Shown: positions 26,501 through 33,579 of the stretch, in pieces
Numbering within the stretch: the stretch's first letter is position 1
How the letters are laid out: every line of letters starts with the position of its first letter
Assembly: GCF_040436365.1 (NCBI RefSeq)
Contig: NZ_AP026369.1
Coordinates: forward strand, 1,900,501-1,964,500
Length of the DNA stretch: 64,000 nucleotides
Direction: 5' to 3'
Source of the DNA: Hydrogenimonas sp. SS33
Lineage (GTDB): Bacteria > Campylobacterota > Campylobacteria > Campylobacterales > Hydrogenimonadaceae
Translations under genes and position numbers: made by a program
The notes under the pieces: model-generated
Told to the model about the DNA's origin: nothing
Database searches by the model: none
Seen by the model: the letters and a program-made list of their open reading frames with translations, nothing else

Positions 26501-26827
26501 AAGATAGAGCCAGTCGTTCTCTTCGTAACGCTCCAGTATCCCGACCGATGTGCGATGGACAGGAACTCTCCCCTCCTGATCGAAGCGATCCTTGCTTCCG
26601 ACGATCCAAAGCAGCTCGCTGTGATTTCGGCTTCGGATCCAGTGGCAGCTGACGGCAGTATTCTTGGTCGCAGTTTCGCCAAGAAGTTTTCGTACCGTTT
26701 TCAGGCCCTCCCGGGTAATGATGGTCTGCCACGTGTTGTCTCCGATACGTTCGGCGAAACTGTCGAGCACTCTACGCGTTGTTTTTAGAGCTCTTTTTTC
26801 GCACTGGGAAACAAAGAGGACCATCAT
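23540..26827 (-). CDS. cas3: Cas2-Cas3 fusion nuclease-helicase of type I-F
   Basis: This protein both degrades targeted DNA and, through its Cas2 part, joins Cas1 in spacer uptake. The 1095-residue product begins with a Cas2-like domain (VLFVSQCEKRALKTTRRVLDSF, about 1-90). The HD nuclease domain follows, with ALFHDWGKAND near residue 120. The SF2 helicase has Walker A STGTGKTIANA near residue 420, Walker B as DEIDDF near 577 and motif III SSATIPPD. Further back QMAGRVRRHRKG is motif VI. A C-terminal domain closes the chain. The Cas2 fusion is diagnostic of I-F. Its ATG overlaps the cas1 stop. No frameshift is visible, so it should be active. Confidence 0.96.
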   Translation of the reverse strand: MMVLFVSQCEKRALKTTRRVLDSFAERIGDNTWQTIITREGLKTVRKLLGETATKNTAVSCHWIRSRNHSELLWIVGSKDRFDQEGRVPVHRTSVGILERYEENDWLYLQTVQALAAVAALFHDWGKANDLFQKKLKRRSKESDPFRHEWISLLLFGAFVSIDPESWTERILNDHFDEEEILARLSKKPKELKRISESFAEYPLNVQLVAWLILSHHKLPFPREPIKIYKGNELPDLSEFFSIIEASWGYDNEGDFNSCLQFSRGLLTGSDMWKQRLRRWMKRLALHQEHLEKLNEDGNLRPILHHARLALILADHDCSSKPADPFWKTDTPLYANTDPKTGKLKQYLDEHLCGVCDTAVRIVYRLPALQRNLPRSTRLRKLRKPSPSPFAWQDKAVRVLKESTRRQEQKRGFFAVNMASTGTGKTIANAKIMMALSEKPGSLRYTLVLGLRTLTLQTGDEYRNRLGMESDDLAVIIGSRAIKQLHDNDLDNIEDEENPLAPFGSESLESLSGEEVFFEGNTDDRLLETLFHGQKERALLYAPVLVTTIDHMMGSVDSKKGGRHILPSLRLLSSDLVIDEIDDFDGSDLIAIGRLIQLAGMLGRKVMISSATIPPDLAEGYFHAYRKGWEFYAKTHEAANALQLFWVDEFKSRTETIPVDEESETLYRKIHGGFVTKRVEKLQTLPPLRKGRICDLPSITEEREEETLRQTYFDTVAEELYRLHTHHHIIDPATKKRVSFGVVRMANIRPCVEMGRYLLERGLGKGDIRLMVYHSQQILLMRHEQEHYLDSILKRKEETSGRKKILEDPVVRRHIGQSNHEDILFVVVATPVEEVGRDHDFDWALIEPSSWRSMIQMAGRVRRHRKGATETPNVSIMRYNYKAYMDGDQPGKAYFIHPGFETETVLTTHDISRLLNPKNLSRRIDAVPRIVKPDPLHPQERLADMEHDLMERLLTAYENIGPETLEGDLSQMWFLTALPQGFHPFRKSSPTIKCYRVYDEEQGRYYFAELDNEGTPVDREAILNIHVEEMLPGSDRLWLERDYDRLADVYAERFGTDKRSVTLRFGEISWQVYSRDAPLHSSFIYNDQLGLYTKK

Positions 26828-27768
26828 GGTTTGATTCCGTAGTGTATAGCGATATTCTGGACCTGGTCAAACATGAAGTTCAAAGCACCGTGCTCGACGA
26901 AACTCTGAAGACACCGGGCGCGGAACTCCCTGTCCTCGATGCCCTCTTTTGCACCGATGAAGGCATTGGGCAGTACAATCGCATCCTTTGCGAGATCGGC
27001 AATATCAAAAACAAGAGCTCCCCTGCGGGTTTTGCCGTGCATCAGGGCAAAAGCGTGGGGAATGCCGAGCGCCCAAAGTGCTGTGGCGGCGAGGCCATAA
27101 GCGAGGTAATTGCCGTGATCAAGGAAATCGTTGGCGGGATCGGCATGGCTTCTCTGGCGGCTGAATCCCGAAAGTCCTGTTATATTGGCGGCATGTTTGT
27201 AGAGTCGTTTGGTCAGATCTGCTTCAAGTTGCAGCAGTTTGCCAATCGAAGAGGCTTCAGAAATCTTTTCTCGATAGAGATCGATCATTTTTTCGATCGA
27301 ATCGCTGTCGAAACCTTCCATTTTGAATGTACGGTCTTTTCTCCAGACGCTACAGATATAATTGAGACGTTCGTTCTCAAGGTACTTGGCGGCATCCAGA
27401 CGTTTGGATTCATCGAACCAAAACGAGAGCCATCTTTGAACATATTCCGTAGGACGGTATTCGTTCTGCGGTGTAAGCCATTCGATCTCAACTCCGGCAA
27501 ACAGCGGTGTTGCCCCTCCACCGCAAAAACCAACTAAAACACCTGCCTGGGAAAGCATCCGCATTGCAGCCTGTGTGATGGATGTACCGGTACCGAGCAA
27601 AAGACAGGTCGTATTGGCGATAGGAATATTCCAATAACGATACTCTTTGTACTCTTCACTCAGGTAGACAACCCTGCCATCCTTCTGCATAACGCGACAC
27701 ATTTCAAGATAATAAATATTTGCTCGCTTGGAGTGAAGGATGGTTTTAAGTCCGGTTAACTGCACCAT
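26824..27768 (-). CDS. cas1: CRISPR integrase Cas1, type I-F
   Basis: Cas1 with the Cas2 domain of Cas2-3 cuts and joins new spacers at the leader-repeat junction. The 314-residue product has the N-terminal beta domain (KTILHSKRANIYYLEMCRVM) and the helical catalytic domain with the metal ligands expected in the Glu of LQLEADLTKRLYKHAA, the His of LMHGKTRRGALVFDIADL and the Asp region just after it; FLDHGNYLAYGLAATALWALGIPHAF is a typical I-F stretch. It heads the operon. Its ATG has no ribosome site, and a TATACT box ends 7 bases upstream, so the message may start at the ATG. Confidence 0.95.
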   Translation of the reverse strand: MVQLTGLKTILHSKRANIYYLEMCRVMQKDGRVVYLSEEYKEYRYWNIPIANTTCLLLGTGTSITQAAMRMLSQAGVLVGFCGGGATPLFAGVEIEWLTPQNEYRPTEYVQRWLSFWFDESKRLDAAKYLENERLNYICSVWRKDRTFKMEGFDSDSIEKMIDLYREKISEASSIGKLLQLEADLTKRLYKHAANITGLSGFSRQRSHADPANDFLDHGNYLAYGLAATALWALGIPHAFALMHGKTRRGALVFDIADLAKDAIVLPNAFIGAKEGIEDREFRARCLQSFVEHGALNFMFDQVQNIAIHYGIKP

Positions 27769-27774
27769 GTAACA

Positions 27775-27780
27775 AGTATA
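27775..27780 (-). promoter_or_regulatory. Probable -10 box of the cas operon
   Basis: On the minus strand TATACT lies with its last base 7 positions before the A of the cas1 ATG, and AAGACA stands 18 bases upstream as a possible -35. Transcription would begin at or next to the start codon. The rest of the AT-rich gap to the tRNA (27781-27968) holds a 13-bp tandem duplication (TTTTATGGAGTTT at 27868 and 27881) and no gene. Confidence 0.5.
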
Positions 27781-27968
27781 GTGTTATTTCATTTATTCTG
27801 TCTTTAAGAACAGATTTATGGTTGGAAGCTGATAAGGCTGAAGCAGTTTTTCAGCGGAGATCAATCATTTTATGGAGTTTTTTTATGGAGTTTTTAAAAT
27901 TTATGGAACCGATATAGATAAGTAGACCGTTTGTATCTTGTTTTTTGAAGGTAGAATGTTGAAGATAG

Positions 27969-28044
27969 TGGTGGCCAGAGGCAGAATCGAACTGCCGACA
28001 CGCAGATTTTCAGTCTGCTGCTCTACCGACTGAGCTATCTGGCC
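27969..28044 (-). tRNA. tRNA-Phe (anticodon GAA)
   Basis: The minus strand folds as a standard cloverleaf: acceptor GGCCAGA with TCTGGCC, D arm GCTCAGTCGGTAGAGC, anticodon arm CAGAC-TGAAAAT-CTG with GAA, T arm with GGCAGTTCGATTCTGCC, and an encoded CCA end at 27969-27971. The 3' end faces the CRISPR-cas block, the side on which tRNA-targeting integrases act. A TATAAT box lies upstream at 28060-28065. Confidence 0.96.
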
Positions 28045-28059
28045 GGTTGGTAGGACGGA

Positions 28060-28065
28060 ATTATA
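28060..28065 (-). promoter_or_regulatory. Probable -10 box of tRNA-Phe
   Basis: TATAAT on the minus strand lies 16 bases upstream of the tRNA 5' end, in the 33-base gap after murD, placing the start a few bases before the mature tRNA. Confidence 0.6.
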
Positions 28066-28077
28066 GTGATTTTCTTC

Positions 28078-29331
28078 TTAAAAACTGCTGACAATATTTT
28101 TGAAAAGTTCGCCCCGTTCGGCGTAGGAGGAGAACTGGTCCAGGCTGGCGGCGGCGGGGGAGAGGATGGCGACGCTTCGTGTGTCGTGGACCTTTGCGAT
28201 GGCTCTAACGGCGCGTTCCAGGGTGCCGCTCACTTCGCAGGGGATGGCGTAGCGGCGGGCCAAGTCGGCGACCTTTTCTTTGTTGCTGCCGATGGCGTAG
28301 ATGTGCAGGTCGTAGCTCTTCAGTGTCTCGAAAAGCGGTGTCAGGTCGACCCCTTTGTCGTCGCCGCCCAGGATGAGGTGGATGGGGCGCTCTTTGAAGG
28401 GTTTGAGCGCCTGGACTGTCGCGTCGATGTTGGTCGCTTTGGTGTCGTTGACCCAGAGTCGCCCCAGGGCGTCGGTCACGCGCTCCTGCCGGTGCGGTTC
28501 GAGCCGGAACGCGTTGATCTTGTCGTAATCGACCCTGTCGAAGAGGATCTTCGCCACGCCCATCGCCAGTACCGCATCCAGCAAAAAGGCGCCTTCGAAA
28601 TCTATTTTCTCCACATCGATGCCGAAATAGCGGGCGATCGCTCCGGTCTCTTTATAGGGGATTTTGAACCCTTCCGTCGGGGTGTCGGCGAAGGCATCGG
28701 GCAGGAGGATCGCCTCCCCTTCACGCATGCTTCTCAAAGGTTTGAGCTTGTCGGCCAGGTAGGCCGCTTCGCCCCCGTGCCAGCTCAGATGGTCCGGTGT
28801 CATGGGCAGAAGCAGGTAGAGGTCGGGTTTGGCTAAGCGGGTGTAGTGAAGGGTAAAGGAGCTGGTCTCCAGCACCCACAGGGGGCGGGTCTCGTCGAGC
28901 AGGGCCAGCGGTGTGCCGATATTGCCGCCGCTGACCGCCCCCCGGTCGGCCAGGAGGTGGGTGAGCATCTGCGTCGTCGTCGTTTTGCCGTTGGTACCGG
29001 AAACCCAAATCGTGTAAGGTCGACTAAAATCTTCCCATTCCCGATTTCCGCTTCCCGTTTCCCGAATTTTCCGACCCCGCTCGGAGAGAAAGAGGTCGTA
29101 TTCGCTGATGAGGTGCTTTGCCTTGGCAATGAGCGGATGCGAAGGAGGAAAGCCGGGGCTGGGGATCTCCACATCGCTTCGGTCGGGGTCGAAGAGAGAG
29201 GGGGGAAGGAGGCGGTTGCCTTCGGCATCCTTGTGCGGGACGGTGACATGGTCGTCGTAGAAGTCGCAGGGCCCCAGTTTCTTGGCGATGGCGCGGGTCG
29301 TTTTGCCGTATCCGAAGAGGGAGATGGTCAC
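28078..29331 (-). CDS. murD: UDP-N-acetylmuramoyl-L-alanine:D-glutamate ligase MurD
   Basis: MurD adds D-glutamate to UDP-MurNAc-L-Ala in cytoplasmic peptidoglycan precursor synthesis. The start is GTG at 29331, giving MTISLFGYGKTTRAIAKKLG, the conserved N-terminal Rossmann strand; the longer frame to 29421 only translates heptad repeats. The 417-residue product has the ATP loop VSGTNGKTTTTQM near residue 110, NIGTPLALL, and LWVNDTKATNIDATVQAL near residue 285. A short insert, RETGSGNREWEDF, lies directly before the ATP-loop strand and is encoded by a TTCCCGA-type heptad tract. It follows mraY in the same direction, as in other Campylobacterota. Confidence 0.93.
   Translation of the reverse strand: MTISLFGYGKTTRAIAKKLGPCDFYDDHVTVPHKDAEGNRLLPPSLFDPDRSDVEIPSPGFPPSHPLIAKAKHLISEYDLFLSERGRKIRETGSGNREWEDFSRPYTIWVSGTNGKTTTTQMLTHLLADRGAVSGGNIGTPLALLDETRPLWVLETSSFTLHYTRLAKPDLYLLLPMTPDHLSWHGGEAAYLADKLKPLRSMREGEAILLPDAFADTPTEGFKIPYKETGAIARYFGIDVEKIDFEGAFLLDAVLAMGVAKILFDRVDYDKINAFRLEPHRQERVTDALGRLWVNDTKATNIDATVQALKPFKERPIHLILGGDDKGVDLTPLFETLKSYDLHIYAIGSNKEKVADLARRYAIPCEVSGTLERAVRAIAKVHDTRSVAILSPAAASLDQFSSYAERGELFKNIVSSF
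29031..29065. repeat. Heptad repeat tract, TTCCCGA type, inside murD
   Basis: Five 7-base units on the plus strand: CTTCCCA, TTCCCGA, TTTCCGC, TTCCCGT, TTCCCGA. The consensus is the same as in the tract inside tilS. It encodes the RETGSGNREWED insert ahead of the MurD ATP loop. Confidence 0.8.
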
Positions 29332-29353
29332 GGGCGGGCTCCGGAGGGGGTCG

Positions 29354-29381
29354 GTGAATAGTGAACAGTGAACGGTGAACG
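29354..29381. repeat. Heptad repeat tract, GTGAACA type, upstream of murD
   Basis: Four units: GTGAATA, GTGAACA, GTGAACG, GTGAACG. It lies 23 bases upstream of the murD start, in the mraY-murD gap, and is the reverse complement in type of the tract at 852-879. Confidence 0.85.
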
Positions 29382-29403
29382 GATTAGAGACGCGTAAATT
29401 ATC

Positions 29404-29431
29404 CCAATTCCAAATGACCAATAACTAAACA
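29404..29431. repeat. Heptad repeat tract, CCAATGA type, after mraY
   Basis: Four degenerate units: CCAATTC, CAAATGA, CCAATAA, CTAAACA. The tract begins directly beside the mraY stop codon, so the mraY-murD gap is built mostly of two different heptad types. Confidence 0.65.
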
Positions 29432-30496
29432 TCACCGAATTTTCAACGTAATGAGCGCCAGCAGGTTGGCGATGAAGGCGATGATCCAGAAGCGCACGAT
29501 GATCTTGTTCTCCGCCCACTGTTTCATTTCGAAGTGGTGGTGGATGGGGGCCATCAGGAAGATCCGTTTGCCGCGGAGTTTGTAGCTGCCCACCTGGGCG
29601 ATGACGGAGACGGTTTCTATGACGAAGATGGCGCCGATGAGGATCAGGAGGATTTCGCTTTTGCCGAGAACGGCCATATACCCCAGGAACGCGCCGACCG
29701 AGAGGCTCCCGCTGTCGCCCATGAAGACTTCGGCGGGGTTGCAGTTGTACCACAAAAATCCGATGAGCGCGCCGATGAGGGCGGAGGCGACGATGGCCAC
29801 CTCTCCGACACCGATGATTTTGGGCCAGAAGAGGTAGCTGCTCAGGATGGCGTTACCGGTGACATAGACGATGACGCCCAGGGAGAAAAGGGCGAAGATG
29901 GAGGGAACGGTGGCCAGGCCGTCGAGCCCGTCGGTGAGGTTGACGGCGTTGCTGGCGGCCACCATGACAAGGGCCCAGAAGATGACGGCGCCCCACCCCA
30001 TGTCGAAGAGGGGAAATTTGACGAAGGGAACGTAGAAATCGGTGTTGAAACGGGCATAGAAAAGCAAAAAGGTGCCGATGACGAGGGCGAGCAGGAGCTG
30101 TAGCGCGAACTTTCCCCGGGGGCTGAGCCCGTGAAGATTGTTGCCGGAAACCACTTTGCCGTAATCGTCGCTCAGGCCGATGAGGCAAAAACCCATCAGT
30201 GTTGCCAGTGCGCCCACCACATAGGGATTGTTGAGTTTGGCGCTGAGCAAAGTCGCGATGAGGGTGGAGAAGATGAAGACGACGCCGCCCATGGTGGGCG
30301 TGTCCTTCTTTTTCAGATGGGCCTTGGGAACGAACTTGTTGATGGGCTGGCTCGCCTTTTTCGCTTTCGCCCACCGGATGAAAAGCGGCATCAGGTAAAG
30401 CGTCAGCGCCAGGGCGATGAAAAAGGCGAAGCCGGCGCGGACCGTGATGTATTTGAAAAGATTGACGTCGAGATGACGATAGAACCAGTAAAGCAT
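29432..30496 (-). CDS. mraY: Phospho-N-acetylmuramoyl-pentapeptide transferase MraY
   Basis: MraY transfers phospho-MurNAc-pentapeptide to undecaprenyl phosphate, forming lipid I in the inner membrane. The 354-residue product has about ten membrane helices and the family motifs: [13 protein letters not shown] near residue 60, LSDDYGKV near 108 with the catalytic Asp pair, [14 protein letters not shown] near 181, and the C-terminal [13 protein letters not shown] near 310 carrying the HHH motif. The ATG at 30496 is conserved in position. It leads the mraY-murD operon and is divergent from gpmI. Confidence 0.96.
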   Translation of the reverse strand: MLYWFYRHLDVNLFKYITVRAGFAFFIALALTLYLMPLFIRWAKAKKASQPINKFVPKAHLKKKDTPTMGGVVFIFSTLIATLLSAKLNNPYVVGALATLMGFCLIGLSDDYGKVVSGNNLHGLSPRGKFALQLLLALVIGTFLLFYARFNTDFYVPFVKFPLFDMGWGAVIFWALVMVAASNAVNLTDGLDGLATVPSIFALFSLGVIVYVTGNAILSSYLFWPKIIGVGEVAIVASALIGALIGFLWYNCNPAEVFMGDSGSLSVGAFLGYMAVLGKSEILLILIGAIFVIETVSVIAQVGSYKLRGKRIFLMAPIHHHFEMKQWAENKIIVRFWIIAFIANLLALITLKIR

Positions 30497-30605
30497 GTCA
30501 GCAAATCCGGGATTGTCAGGTTTATGAACTTAAAAGCGATATTTTAATATAGTTAGACCTAATCGAGGATAAAACCGGACTCTCTTTTTTAAAGGATCTT
30601 AAACC

Positions 30606-32081
30606 GTGGCGAATAAGACGATTTTGGTGATTACCGACGGCATCGGGTACAAACCACACTCCAAAGCCAACGCTTTCGAGGCGGCGAAGAAACCGACCTA
30701 CGACTGGCTCTTCTCCCATGTTCCCTACTCGCTCATTCACACCTACGGTCTGCATGTGGGGCTTCCGGAGGGGCAGATGGGCAACTCGGAAGTGGGGCAC
30801 ATGACCATCGGCAGCGGCCGGGTGCTCTACCAGGATCTGGTGAAGATCTCCCTGGCGCTCAAAGACGGCTCGCTCAAGGAGAACGAAACCCTCCAGGCCC
30901 TTTTTGAAAAGAGCGGCCGTCTCCACCTCGTCGGGCTCATGAGCGACGGCGGGGTCCATTCGCATATCGAGCATATCATCGGTGTGGCCAACATCGCCGC
31001 CGAAGCGGGCAAACGCGTCTTTTTGCACCTCATTACCGACGGCCGGGACGTCTCTCCCACCTCCGCACCCGAGTACCTGAAGCAGATCGAACCGATTCTA
31101 AGCGACCGGGTGAGCATCGCCACCCTGGGCGGCCGCTTCTACACGATGGACCGGGACCGGCGGTGGGAGCGGGTGGAGAAGGGGTATCGCGCCATTGTGG
31201 AGGCGACGCCCAAAACCGACCTTTCGCCGCTTGATTATGTTCAAAAGAGCTATGCGCAGGATGTGACGGACGAATTCATCGAACCGACGGCCTTTGCGGG
31301 TTACGAAGGGATGGAAGAGGGGGATGCGGTGCTCTTCATGAATTTCCGCAGCGACCGCATGCGGGAGATCGTCACCGCCATCGGCGACCCGACGTTCGAA
31401 GCCTTCGAGCGCAAGCCGATCCACGTCCACATCGCCACGATGACCGAGTACGACAAGAGTTTCCCCTATCCCGTTCTCTTCAGGAAAGAGGTGCCCAAAA
31501 ATACGCTGGCGGAGGTGATCGCCGACGCGGGGCTTACCCAGCTCCACACCGCCGAGACGGAAAAGTACGCCCATGTCACCTTCTTTTTCAACGGCGGCGT
31601 GGAGGAGCCGGTGGAGAACGAGTCGCGGGTGCTCATTCCAAGCCCCAAGGTGAAAACCTACGACATGAAACCCGAAATGAGCGCCCCGGAGGTGGGCGAC
31701 GCGGTTTTGACGGCGATGGAAGAGGCGTACGACTTCATCGTCGTCAACTTCGCCAACGGGGACATGGTGGGCCACACCGGCAATTTCGAAGCGGCGGTGA
31801 AAGCCGTCGAGGCGGTCGACAGGGAGCTGGGAAGGATCGTCGAAAAGGCGAAGGAGAAAGAGTACCGGCTGGTACTCACCTCCGACCACGGCAACTGCGA
31901 AGAGATGCTGGATGAAAACGGCAAAGTGCTGACCAACCACACGGTGGGCGACGTCTGGTGCTTCGTCATGGCACCGGAGGTGAAAGAGGTCAAACCCGGC
32001 GCGCTCAACAACATCGCCCCGACGGTGCTGAAACTGATGGCCCTGCCGATTCCGGAAGAGATGGACGAACCGCTGGTTTAG
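30606..32081 (+). CDS. gpmI: 2,3-bisphosphoglycerate-independent phosphoglycerate mutase GpmI
   Basis: GpmI interconverts 3- and 2-phosphoglycerate with two manganese ions, in gluconeogenesis or glycolysis. The 491-residue product has the alkaline-phosphatase-like metal site: [10 protein letters not shown] at the start, the phosphorylated Ser in [13 protein letters not shown] near residue 61, [14 protein letters not shown] near residue 139, [10 protein letters not shown] near 247, [12 protein letters not shown] near residue 380 and [10 protein letters not shown] near 425. The start is GTG at 30606 after AAAGGATCTT. It is followed by heptad repeats and fabG. The length is usual for the family. 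Confidence 0.95.
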   Translation: MANKTILVITDGIGYKPHSKANAFEAAKKPTYDWLFSHVPYSLIHTYGLHVGLPEGQMGNSEVGHMTIGSGRVLYQDLVKISLALKDGSLKENETLQALFEKSGRLHLVGLMSDGGVHSHIEHIIGVANIAAEAGKRVFLHLITDGRDVSPTSAPEYLKQIEPILSDRVSIATLGGRFYTMDRDRRWERVEKGYRAIVEATPKTDLSPLDYVQKSYAQDVTDEFIEPTAFAGYEGMEEGDAVLFMNFRSDRMREIVTAIGDPTFEAFERKPIHVHIATMTEYDKSFPYPVLFRKEVPKNTLAEVIADAGLTQLHTAETEKYAHVTFFFNGGVEEPVENESRVLIPSPKVKTYDMKPEMSAPEVGDAVLTAMEEAYDFIVVNFANGDMVGHTGNFEAAVKAVEAVDRELGRIVEKAKEKEYRLVLTSDHGNCEEMLDENGKVLTNHTVGDVWCFVMAPEVKEVKPGALNNIAPTVLKLMALPIPEEMDEPLV

Positions 32082-32089
32082 GAGTGATG

Positions 32090-32110
32090 GTAAACAGTAA
32101 ACGATGAACG
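32090..32110. repeat. Heptad repeat tract, GTAAACA type, after gpmI
   Basis: Three units: GTAAACA, GTAAACG, ATGAACG, starting 8 bases after the gpmI stop codon. Confidence 0.7.
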
Positions 32111-32139
32111 GAAAAAAGGGAGCGAAGCGACCTTCCCAA

Positions 32140-32167
32140 AACTTTTAGTTTTTAGTTTTTAACTTTT
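32140..32167. repeat. Heptad repeat tract, AGTTTTT type, before fabG
   Basis: Four units: AACTTTT, AGTTTTT, AGTTTTT, AACTTTT, ending 22 bases before the fabG ATG and just before its AAGGAG site. A different sequence type from the tract 30 bases earlier but the same 7-base step. Confidence 0.75.
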
Positions 32168-32189
32168 CACTGAAAAAGAAGGAGTTTGA

Positions 32190-32936
32190 ATGAAATTCAC
32201 GGGAAAAAATGTATTGGTGACCGGCGCGAGCCGGGGGATCGGCGCACAGATCGCCAAGACGCTGGCGGGGTACGGCCTGAAGGTGTGGATCAACTACCGA
32301 AGCGGTGCCGAGGCGGCGGATACGGTCAAGGCGGCCATCGAAGCCGACGGCGGCGAGGCGGCGGTCATCGGCTTCGATGTCAGTGACGAAGCGGCCTATG
32401 TGGAGGCGGTCAAAACCATCGTCGATGCCGACGGCGAGCTGAGTTACATCGTCAACAATGCGGGCATCACCAAAGACAAACTGGCGATGCGGATGAAGGT
32501 GGAGGAGTTCGAAGCGGTGCTCAAAGCCAACCTCACTTCCGCCTTCGTCGGCTGCCGGGAGGCGATCAAGGTGATGGGCAAAAAGCGGTTCGGCGCCGTC
32601 GTCAATGTCGCCTCAATTGTCGGAGAGACCGGCAACGCCGGTCAGACCAACTACAGCGCTTCCAAAGGCGGGCTCATCGCCATGACCAAGAGCTTCGCCC
32701 TCGAAGGGGCGGCGAGAAACATCCGCTTCAACGCGGTCACCCCCGGTTTCATCGCCACCGACATGACCGACACGCTCAAAGAGGAGATCAAGCAGGCGTT
32801 CATCGACCGCATTCCCCTGGCCCGTTTCGGCGACCCCAAGGAGGTGGCCGAAGCGATCGCCTTCCTGCTCAGCGACCACGCCTCCTACATCACCGGCGAA
32901 ACCCTCAAAGTCAACGGCGGCATGAATATGGCATAA
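32190..32936 (+). CDS. fabG: 3-oxoacyl-[acyl-carrier-protein] reductase FabG
   Basis: FabG reduces 3-oxoacyl-ACP with NADPH in type II fatty acid synthesis. The 248-residue short-chain dehydrogenase has the cofactor loop TGASRGIG near residue 12, NNAG near residue 88, and the catalytic triad with Ser in VNVASIVGETGNAG and YSASK (Tyr and Lys) near residues 151-155. The C-terminal GGMNMA is usual. An AAGGAGTTTGA site precedes the ATG. It stands before acpP, fabF and accA, separated from acpP by a 352-base repeat-rich gap, so acpP likely has its own promoter. Confidence 0.95.
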   Translation: MKFTGKNVLVTGASRGIGAQIAKTLAGYGLKVWINYRSGAEAADTVKAAIEADGGEAAVIGFDVSDEAAYVEAVKTIVDADGELSYIVNNAGITKDKLAMRMKVEEFEAVLKANLTSAFVGCREAIKVMGKKRFGAVVNVASIVGETGNAGQTNYSASKGGLIAMTKSFALEGAARNIRFNAVTPGFIATDMTDTLKEEIKQAFIDRIPLARFGDPKEVAEAIAFLLSDHASYITGETLKVNGGMNMA

Positions 32937-32980
32937 CCCGTGAAGCGAACGACACCTGCGTGTCGTTCGTAGGGTTATGC
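32932..32980 (+). terminator. Long hairpin at the fabG stop codon
   Basis: Arms GCATAACCC and GGGTTATGC enclose a second perfect stem GAACGACAC / GTGTCGTTC with loop CTGC. The outer left arm contains the fabG stop codon. No T tract follows, so it may act as a message-end stabiliser or Rho-dependent stop rather than an intrinsic terminator. Confidence 0.45.
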
Positions 32981-33153
32981 GAGCTTGCGGTCTGCACTCC
33001 TGCAACCGCAAGGTCCGGGCCGCATGAGCCCGGCATGAAGTACCGAAAAAGTGAGAACTGACTCCGTCAAAGAGAAGAGCGGCCCGGCGGGTCCCCGTGA
33101 AGCGAACGACACCTGCGTGTCGTTCGTAGGGTTATGCGAGCTTGCGGTCTGCA
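32937..33153. repeat. Two identical 60-bp direct repeats between fabG and acpP
   Basis: Bases 32937-32996 and 33094-33153 are identical over 60 bp, starting CCCGTGAAGCGAACGACACC. Each copy contains the GAACGACAC / GTGTCGTTC hairpin. Both copies continue into related but diverged sequence with CCGCAAGG. The 157-base period includes a spacer with another small stem (GGGC, 7 bases, GCCC near 33018). Only the first copy has the outer arm that includes the fabG stop, so the second seems to be a duplicate of the first. No gene is seen in this stretch. Confidence 0.85.
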
Positions 33154-33187
33154 GACTTGCGGCCGCAAGGCCGATCGAAAAACGCAA

Positions 33188-33236
33188 TTTCCACTTTCCC
33201 GATAACCAATGACCATTGACCCATGACCAAATAACA
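33188..33236. repeat. Heptad repeat tract, mixed TTTCCCG and ATGACCA types, upstream of acpP
   Basis: Seven consecutive 7-base steps: TTTCCAC, TTTCCCG, ATAACCA, ATGACCA, TTGACCC, ATGACCA, AATAACA. The change from one consensus to another occurs without loss of the 7-base phase. The tract lies about 50 bases upstream of the acpP ATG and may overlap its promoter. Confidence 0.8.
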
Positions 33237-33288
33237 TTTAAACTTTTTTTTGCTACCATTATGCAATTCATCAAAAAAGGAGATTGGA

Positions 33289-33519
33289 ATGGCAATTTTT
33301 GACGACGTAAAAGAGGTAGTTGTTGAGCAGCTCAACGTCAATCCGGACGAAGTGAAAATGGAGTCCAAATTCGTAGAAGACCTGGGCGCGGACAGCCTCG
33401 ATGTTGTTGAACTGGTCATGGCACTGGAAGAGAAATTCGGTATCGAAATTCCCGACGATCAGGCGGAAAAGATCCAAACCGTCGGTGACGCGGTCAAATA
33501 TATCGAAGAGAACAAATAA
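33289..33519 (+). CDS. acpP: Acyl carrier protein AcpP
   Basis: AcpP carries growing acyl chains on a phosphopantetheine arm. The 76-residue acidic protein has the attachment Ser at residue 36 in [19 protein letters not shown], and ends [15 protein letters not shown], all typical. An AAAAGGAGA site precedes the ATG. Codon choice looks less GC-biased than in its neighbours, as expected for an abundant protein. A hairpin after its stop probably lowers read-through into fabF. Confidence 0.97.
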   Translation: MAIFDDVKEVVVEQLNVNPDEVKMESKFVEDLGADSLDVVELVMALEEKFGIEIPDDQAEKIQTVGDAVKYIEENK

Positions 33520-33531
33520 GTCATTCAATCT

Positions 33532-33549
33532 TTCCCGCTTCGGCGGGAA
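33532..33549 (+). terminator. Hairpin between acpP and fabF, likely attenuating
   Basis: A perfect 7-bp stem, TTCCCGC / GCGGGAA, with a TTCG tetraloop, follows the acpP stop by 12 bases. No T tract follows, so partial termination or RNA stabilisation of the abundant acpP message is more likely than full termination. Confidence 0.55.
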
Positions 33550-33579
33550 TGCAACGAGAACAATGTGCAAGGAGTTGGT

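Noticed and set aside
27868-27893. Tandem TTTTATGGAGTTT pair as an attachment site or heptad tract
   Set aside because: The period is 13 bases, not 7, and no matching copy lies at the other side of the block. Kept only as an AT-rich direct repeat.
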